A model generated the notes under the pieces. That model was given only the letters and a program-made list of their open reading frames with translations, made no database searches and was not told the DNA's origin. A stretch of 64,000 nt of DNA from Vibrio natriegens NBRC 15636 = ATCC 14048 = DSM 759 (lineage in GTDB: Bacteria > Pseudomonadota > Gammaproteobacteria > Enterobacterales > Vibrionaceae): positions 3,038,001-3,102,000 of the forward strand of contig NZ_CP141822.1 in NCBI RefSeq assembly GCF_035621455.1, given 5' to 3'. Below, one piece after another: positions 60,007 to 64,000 of this stretch; the stretch's first letter is position 1, and each line of letters begins with the position of its first letter. The position numbers and the translations under genes were made by a program.

Positions 60007-60073
60007 TTTTAAAAGCGCCAGAAATAACAAGAGCCACCGAAGCAGCTCTTATATTCACTTTTTCTTGTAGGCC

Positions 60074-62248
60074 TTACAGCTTCTCAAGTCTTGCGTAAGC
60101 AGTCACTAACCATTTAATCCCTTCACCATTAAAGGCAATTTGCACGCGGCTTTGCGGGCCACTACCTTCAAAGTTAATAATGGTCCCTTCGCCAAACTTA
60201 GGGTGCATCACGCGTGAGCCTAACGCAAAACCCGTCTCGTTAAAGTTCTCTTTTACCGTGGTTTGGCTAAAGCGACCACTACTTGCCGGGCGGCTGACTT
60301 GCGCTTTCATGCGTACTTCATCCAGACAACCTTCCGGCAGTTCGCGAATAAAACGTGATGGTTTGTGATACTTATCCTGACCATACAAACGACGCATTTC
60401 TGCATAAGTGATGTAGAGTTTTTGCATCGCACGCGTCATACCGACATAACAAAGGCGACGTTCTTCTTCTAAACGCCCGGCCTCTTCGGCAGACATCTGG
60501 CTTGGAAACATGCCTTCTTCGACACCCACCATGAACACTAATGGGAACTCCAGACCTTTCGCACTGTGCAGAGTCATCAATTGAACCGCATCTTCGAACT
60601 CGTCTGCCTGGCCTTCACCCGCTTCCAGAGCCGCATGAGTCAGGAATGCGGTAAGCAGTGACATTTCTTCTGCTTCTTCAGGTTTCTCAAACTGACGCGT
60701 TGCGGTGACCAGTTCTTCCAAGTTCTCAATACGCGCTTTGGACTTCTCGCCCTTCTCTTTCTCGTACATTGCAAATAAGCCGGAATACTTGATCACATGG
60801 TCAGTTTGCTCGTGCAGAGGCTTCTCTAGCGTATCGTCTTCCAGTGCGGTAACGAGTTCGATAAAACGGCTTAATGCGCCTGCAGCACGACCAGCAAGTA
60901 CCTGCTCATCCAACATCGCGATACTGGCTTCCCACATAGTGCAACCACGATCACGAGCCGCACGGCGAATCGTCTCAAGTGTTTTATCACCTAAACCACG
61001 CGTTGGTGTATTCACCACACGCTCAAACGCCGCATCATCATTACGGTTGGCAATCAGACGAAGGTAGCTCAGGGCGTCTTTGATTTCCTGACGTTCGAAG
61101 AATCGCATACCACCATAAATACGGTATGGAAGACCCGCTTGAATCAACGCTTCTTCCAGTACACGAGACTGGGCGTTATTACGGTAGAGCATTGCGGCAT
61201 CATTAAGGACACCGCCCTTGTCTTGCCACTCTTTAATTTTGGTAACGGCAAAACGGGCTTCGTCCAACTCGTTGTAAGCACTGTAGACCGAGATTGGCTC
61301 ACCAACGACACCATCGGTCCAAAGCTCTTTACCCATACGCTCAGTATTATTCGAAATTAGCGTGTTCGATGCTTCCAGAATCGTTTTGGTCGAGCGGTAG
61401 TTTTGCTCCAGACGAATGGTGCTAACACTTGGGAACTCAAGAGTAAATTTCTCAATGTTCTCCACTTTCGCACCACGCCAGCCATAAATGGACTGGTCAT
61501 CATCACCCACAATCATCACATGACACTCAGGCCCTGCCATCATACGCAGCCAAGCGTATTGGATGTTGTTGGTATCCTGAAATTCGTCGACCAGAATATG
61601 TTTAAAGCGCGCTTGGTAATGTTCGCGGACAAACTTGTTATCGCGCAGTAGCTCATGAGCGCGAAGCAAAATTTCCGCAAAGTCGACCAGACCAGCGCGA
61701 TCGCACGCTTCCTGATAAGCGGTATATAACTGTAAGTAAGTTTTGGTGACCGGATCGTGGTACGCATCGATGTGCGCCGGGCGAAGACCTTCATCTTTTT
61801 TACCGTTAATCCACCAAGCAACCTGACGTGCAGGCCACTGCTTTTCATCCAGATTTTGTGCTTTGATCAGGCGTTTAAGTAGTCGCTGTTGATCGTCGCT
61901 ATCGATGATTTGAAAATCTTCCGGTAGCTTGGCATCAAGATAGTGCGCGCGAAGAATACGATGACAAATACCATGGAAAGTACCATTCCACATGCCAGAT
62001 GCGCTGCCCATCATTAACTCTTCAATACGGCCACGCATTTCCGCTGCCGCTTTGTTAGTAAAAGTTACTGACATAATTGAAAACGGAGAAGCTTGTTCTA
62101 CAGACATCAGCCAGGCGATTCGGTGAACAAGAACACGAGTCTTACCACTCCCTGCACCAGCAAGGACGAGCAAGTTTTCTAGAGGTGCTGCAACGGCTTC
62201 ACGCTGTTTATCGTTCAAACCGTCGAGTAATAGAGATGGATCCATCAT
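60074..62248 (-). CDS. uvrD: DNA helicase II UvrD
   Basis: A superfamily 1 helicase for nucleotide-excision and mismatch repair. Walker A GAGSGKTRVLV, motif II VDEFQDTN, motif III DDQSIYGWRGA, motif IV QNYRST, and motifs V-VI (MTLHSAKGLEFP, VGMTRAMQ) are intact. There are 724 aa, with a C-terminal RNAP-binding tail ending GIKWLVTAYARLEKL. In E. coli uvrD follows yigB; here it is elsewhere. Confidence 0.97.
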   Translation of the reverse strand: MMDPSLLLDGLNDKQREAVAAPLENLLVLAGAGSGKTRVLVHRIAWLMSVEQASPFSIMSVTFTNKAAAEMRGRIEELMMGSASGMWNGTFHGICHRILRAHYLDAKLPEDFQIIDSDDQQRLLKRLIKAQNLDEKQWPARQVAWWINGKKDEGLRPAHIDAYHDPVTKTYLQLYTAYQEACDRAGLVDFAEILLRAHELLRDNKFVREHYQARFKHILVDEFQDTNNIQYAWLRMMAGPECHVMIVGDDDQSIYGWRGAKVENIEKFTLEFPSVSTIRLEQNYRSTKTILEASNTLISNNTERMGKELWTDGVVGEPISVYSAYNELDEARFAVTKIKEWQDKGGVLNDAAMLYRNNAQSRVLEEALIQAGLPYRIYGGMRFFERQEIKDALSYLRLIANRNDDAAFERVVNTPTRGLGDKTLETIRRAARDRGCTMWEASIAMLDEQVLAGRAAGALSRFIELVTALEDDTLEKPLHEQTDHVIKYSGLFAMYEKEKGEKSKARIENLEELVTATRQFEKPEEAEEMSLLTAFLTHAALEAGEGQADEFEDAVQLMTLHSAKGLEFPLVFMVGVEEGMFPSQMSAEEAGRLEEERRLCYVGMTRAMQKLYITYAEMRRLYGQDKYHKPSRFIRELPEGCLDEVRMKAQVSRPASSGRFSQTTVKENFNETGFALGSRVMHPKFGEGTIINFEGSGPQSRVQIAFNGEGIKWLVTAYARLEKL

Positions 62249-62528
62249 GATGAGCTACTGGTTATTTATACATAAAAACCGATTATAACCTAAACAGCTG
62301 GGCGCTGTTTAGACAAAACTTGAGAAAAAACTCGCTGTTTTTTTACTCACCTCTTCAGTCGCTTATATCAAAAGAGCAACCAAAATAGAGACTAATGGCA
62401 AATTTCACTGAAAGTTTTTACCTCTCCTTCCTATCTCATAAATTAAGCAAGTGGACAAATACTGAACAACATGGTGTCGCTTCTTCTTGCGAAATGGAAG
62501 TAAAGTAAACTACTCAGAGGAAATTATT
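62249..62528. other. divergent intergenic region uvrD / bufA1
   Basis: No gene was seen. No clear LexA box for uvrD was found by eye, and no obvious ECF-type promoter for bufA1. An AGAGGAAATTATT Shine-Dalgarno region precedes the bufA1 ATG. Confidence 0.4.
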
Positions 62529-62789
62529 ATGAAAAATTCGAATCTTGCTATTACCGCTGCCGTAACGGGTCTAATCGCACTAGGCGGCACAATGCTGACT
62601 GCAACATCTGCCGTCGCAGCTGAACAAGAAAAGTGTTATGGCGTAGCCAAGGCAGGTAAGAACGACTGTGCAACCAAAAACAGCTCTTGTGCCGGCACCT
62701 CTAAACAAGACAGCCAAAAAGATGCCTTCGTGGTTGTGCCAAAAGGTTTATGTGACAAATTGGCGGGCGGTAGCACTTCTTCATCTTAA
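62529..62789 (+). CDS. DUF2282 bufferin-type precursor peptide BufA1
   Basis: An 86-aa secreted peptide: signal sequence about 1-30, then a short mature region with four cysteines (C36, C47, C54, C75) in the family pattern EKCYGVAKAGKNDC, SSCAGTS and PKGLCDKL. DUF2282 proteins are the substrates of MNIO (DUF692) enzymes and become copper-binding bufferins after Cys-derived heterocycle formation. The next genes are the DUF692 and DUF2063 partners. ATG 62529 has AGAGGAAA upstream; the longer frame has no support. Confidence 0.88.
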   Translation: MKNSNLAITAAVTGLIALGGTMLTATSAVAAEQEKCYGVAKAGKNDCATKNSSCAGTSKQDSQKDAFVVVPKGLCDKLAGGSTSSS

Positions 62790-62866
62790 TTGTCCCCATG
62801 ATGCTCGTCAGGGTGTGTGAAGGCTCTATCCACACGCCCTTTTTCTCCAGAACTCGTTGGAAAAGG

Positions 62867-62882
62867 AGTTTCACGTGAAACA
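62867..62882. other. second parS site, overlapping the bufB start
   Basis: AGTTTCACGTGAAACA has the full 14-bp core GTTTCACGTGAAAC and fits the ParB consensus NGTTTCACGTGAAACN. It spans the region from the Shine-Dalgarno (AAGGAG) to beyond the GTG start of the DUF692 gene, so the site is within a coding unit. Confidence 0.8.
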
Positions 62883-63747
62883 TCAAGCTTTGCAAAACCT
62901 CGTTGGGGTTGGGTTACGCATGCCTCACCTAGATTATTTCAGTCGCAACCCGTCGGACTTGTCGTGGCTAGAGGTTCACAGCGAGAACTATTTTCAACCC
63001 AACTCGGCCGAAAGAATTCAGCTACAGGCGCTTCGTAACCATTATCAAATTAGCTGCCATGGTGTTGGCTTGTCACTGGGTTCGGTAGCACGAGTCAGTC
63101 AGGAGCATCTCGCCCAGCTTAAAAGCCTTATCGATGTGATTGATCCGATGTTTGTTTCTGACCACTTAAGCTGGAGTGAGCATGGAGGTCACTATTTTAA
63201 CGACCTGCTACCCTTGCCATATACCGAAGAAGCTCTGAACGTGTTCACGCGAAACGTACAAGAAGTACAGGACTATCTGCAGCGTGAAATCTTAATCGAG
63301 AACCCATCAAGTTATGTGAAATTTCAGCATTCCACCATTAGTGAGTGGGAGTTTTTAGCTGAAGTTCAGAAACGTACAGACTGCCGATTATTACTCGATC
63401 TAAACAATGTCTACGTTTCGGCATTCAATCATGGTTTTGATTGCGACACTTATTTAGCAGGAATCCCTGCTGACAAAGTCGATGAAATTCACCTCGCCGG
63501 GTTTACTATCAAAAAATTGGAAAAAGGTGAGATTTGGATTGATACCCATAGCCGTCCTGTCAGCGAAGAAGTATGGCAACTCTATCGCCGTTGGGTCAAA
63601 CAGCATGGTCCTCGACAGACTTTAATTGAGTGGGATCTTGATATTCCCGCACCTGAAGTGTTGCTAGCAGAAGCCGATAAAGCCAAACGTGTTCTTTCAG
63701 AATACCAAACCTTTTCCGCTTTAGAATCTGCGAGGAAGGCATCATGA
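62875..63747 (+). CDS. DUF692 multinuclear non-heme iron oxidase (BufB)
   Basis: A TIM-barrel enzyme of the MNIO family that oxidises Cys residues of the BufA1 peptide. The 290-aa reading starts at GTG 62875, six bases after AAGGAG; an upstream TTG is possible. Family signatures are VHSENYF, SCHGVGLSLGS, VSDHLSW, LIENPSSY, LLDLNNVYVSAFNHG, EIHLAGF and DTHSRPV, containing the His, Asp and Glu metal ligands. It overlaps bufC by four bases (ATGA). Confidence 0.93.
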   Translation: MKHQALQNLVGVGLRMPHLDYFSRNPSDLSWLEVHSENYFQPNSAERIQLQALRNHYQISCHGVGLSLGSVARVSQEHLAQLKSLIDVIDPMFVSDHLSWSEHGGHYFNDLLPLPYTEEALNVFTRNVQEVQDYLQREILIENPSSYVKFQHSTISEWEFLAEVQKRTDCRLLLDLNNVYVSAFNHGFDCDTYLAGIPADKVDEIHLAGFTIKKLEKGEIWIDTHSRPVSEEVWQLYRRWVKQHGPRQTLIEWDLDIPAPEVLLAEADKAKRVLSEYQTFSALESARKAS

Positions 63748-64000
63748 ACCTTGCTACCTTACAAAGCCAGTTCGCCAAAGCACTTCACTATCAAACATCG
63801 GGAGAAGACTGCGGTATCACCGCTGATCAATTCAGCGCAGATGAACGCATACAGATTTATCGCAACAACTTCATCATTAGCTTAAGTGAAGTTTTGTCGG
63901 CAACTTACCCTATGGTTGAAGCATTAGTGGGTGAAGCGTGTTTTACACAAATAGCTAGGCAACATGTGCTGAGCCATCCATTGACCGAAGGTCACGTTAC
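63744..64000 (+). CDS. DUF2063 putative DNA-binding/peptide partner (BufC), 5' part only
   Basis: Starts at ATG 63744 (MNLATLQSQFAKAL), overlapping the bufB stop, and continues past the window end (about 85 codons seen). FSADERIQIYRNNFIISL and YPMVEALVGEACF match the DUF2063 N-terminal domain. BufC/MbnC-type proteins present the precursor peptide to the MNIO. A DoxX-type gene often follows but is outside the window. Confidence 0.88.
   Translation, partial: MNLATLQSQFAKALHYQTSGEDCGITADQFSADERIQIYRNNFIISLSEVLSATYPMVEALVGEACFTQIARQHVLSHPLTEGHV

Overview
The window reads as the origin-proximal part of chromosome 1 of a Vibrio. This rests on Vibrio-type 16S/23S rRNA, gene order typical of the gamma-proteobacterial oriC side (ubiCA; glpEG; rpoH-ftsXEY-rsmD; rhtB/pldB/yigL; yigB-xerC-DUF484-dapF-lysA-lptM; cyaY; cyaA; hemCDXY; rho; trxA; rhlB-gppA; recQ; uvrD), Vibrio-style CsrB RNA, and two parS centromere sites matching the chromosomal ParB consensus. 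I cannot fix the species from sequence reading alone.

Layout: 1-3062 ubiquinone head genes (ubiA partial, ubiC), an orphan FliL-like protein, and glpG-glpE. 3063-7454 an intergenic block with DnaA-box and GATC motifs, then the minus-strand run ftsY-ftsE-ftsX and rpoH. 7678-12508 rsmD and small membrane-protein genes (yhhL, yhhN, yhhM families), a 26-residue membrane microprotein under a perfect GacA/VarA-type palindrome, a membrane-anchored HEPN-like protein and an acyltransferase. 12743-16150 an arsenate-resistance operon (arsR-gapdh-phosphatase-arsJ) containing two copies of a palindromic intergenic repeat; a third copy lies at 51.6 kb. 16214-22979 a degenerate EAL-HDOD regulator, exporter, lysophospholipase, HAD phosphatase, EVE protein, lipoprotein and DTW protein. 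23031 a perfect parS. 23072-35104 yigB to lptM, cyaY, cyaA, and the heme genes hemCDXY.

35105-42787 is an IS630-type element with a frameshifted transposase, then a complete minus-strand rrn operon (16S - tRNA-Ile - tRNA-Ala - 23S - 5S - tRNA-Asp) with two promoters, boxA elements and terminator. 42788-54807 holds fre, a stand-alone ferredoxin, a UbiD with an internally duplicated C-terminal domain, rho, trxA, rhlB, gppA, yhhQ, a DUF3630 gene and recQ. 54981-59393 holds rarD, an AraC regulator, a LysE-type exporter and ggt.

59414-60006 contains a CsrB-family regulatory RNA with an 18-bp GacA/UvrY-type palindrome about 170 bp upstream; it has no protein-coding content. After uvrD the window ends in a bufferin-type locus (DUF2282 precursor peptide, DUF692/MNIO oxidase, partial DUF2063 partner), probably a copper-binding modified-peptide system. 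The second parS site overlaps the ribosome-binding site and start codon of the MNIO gene.
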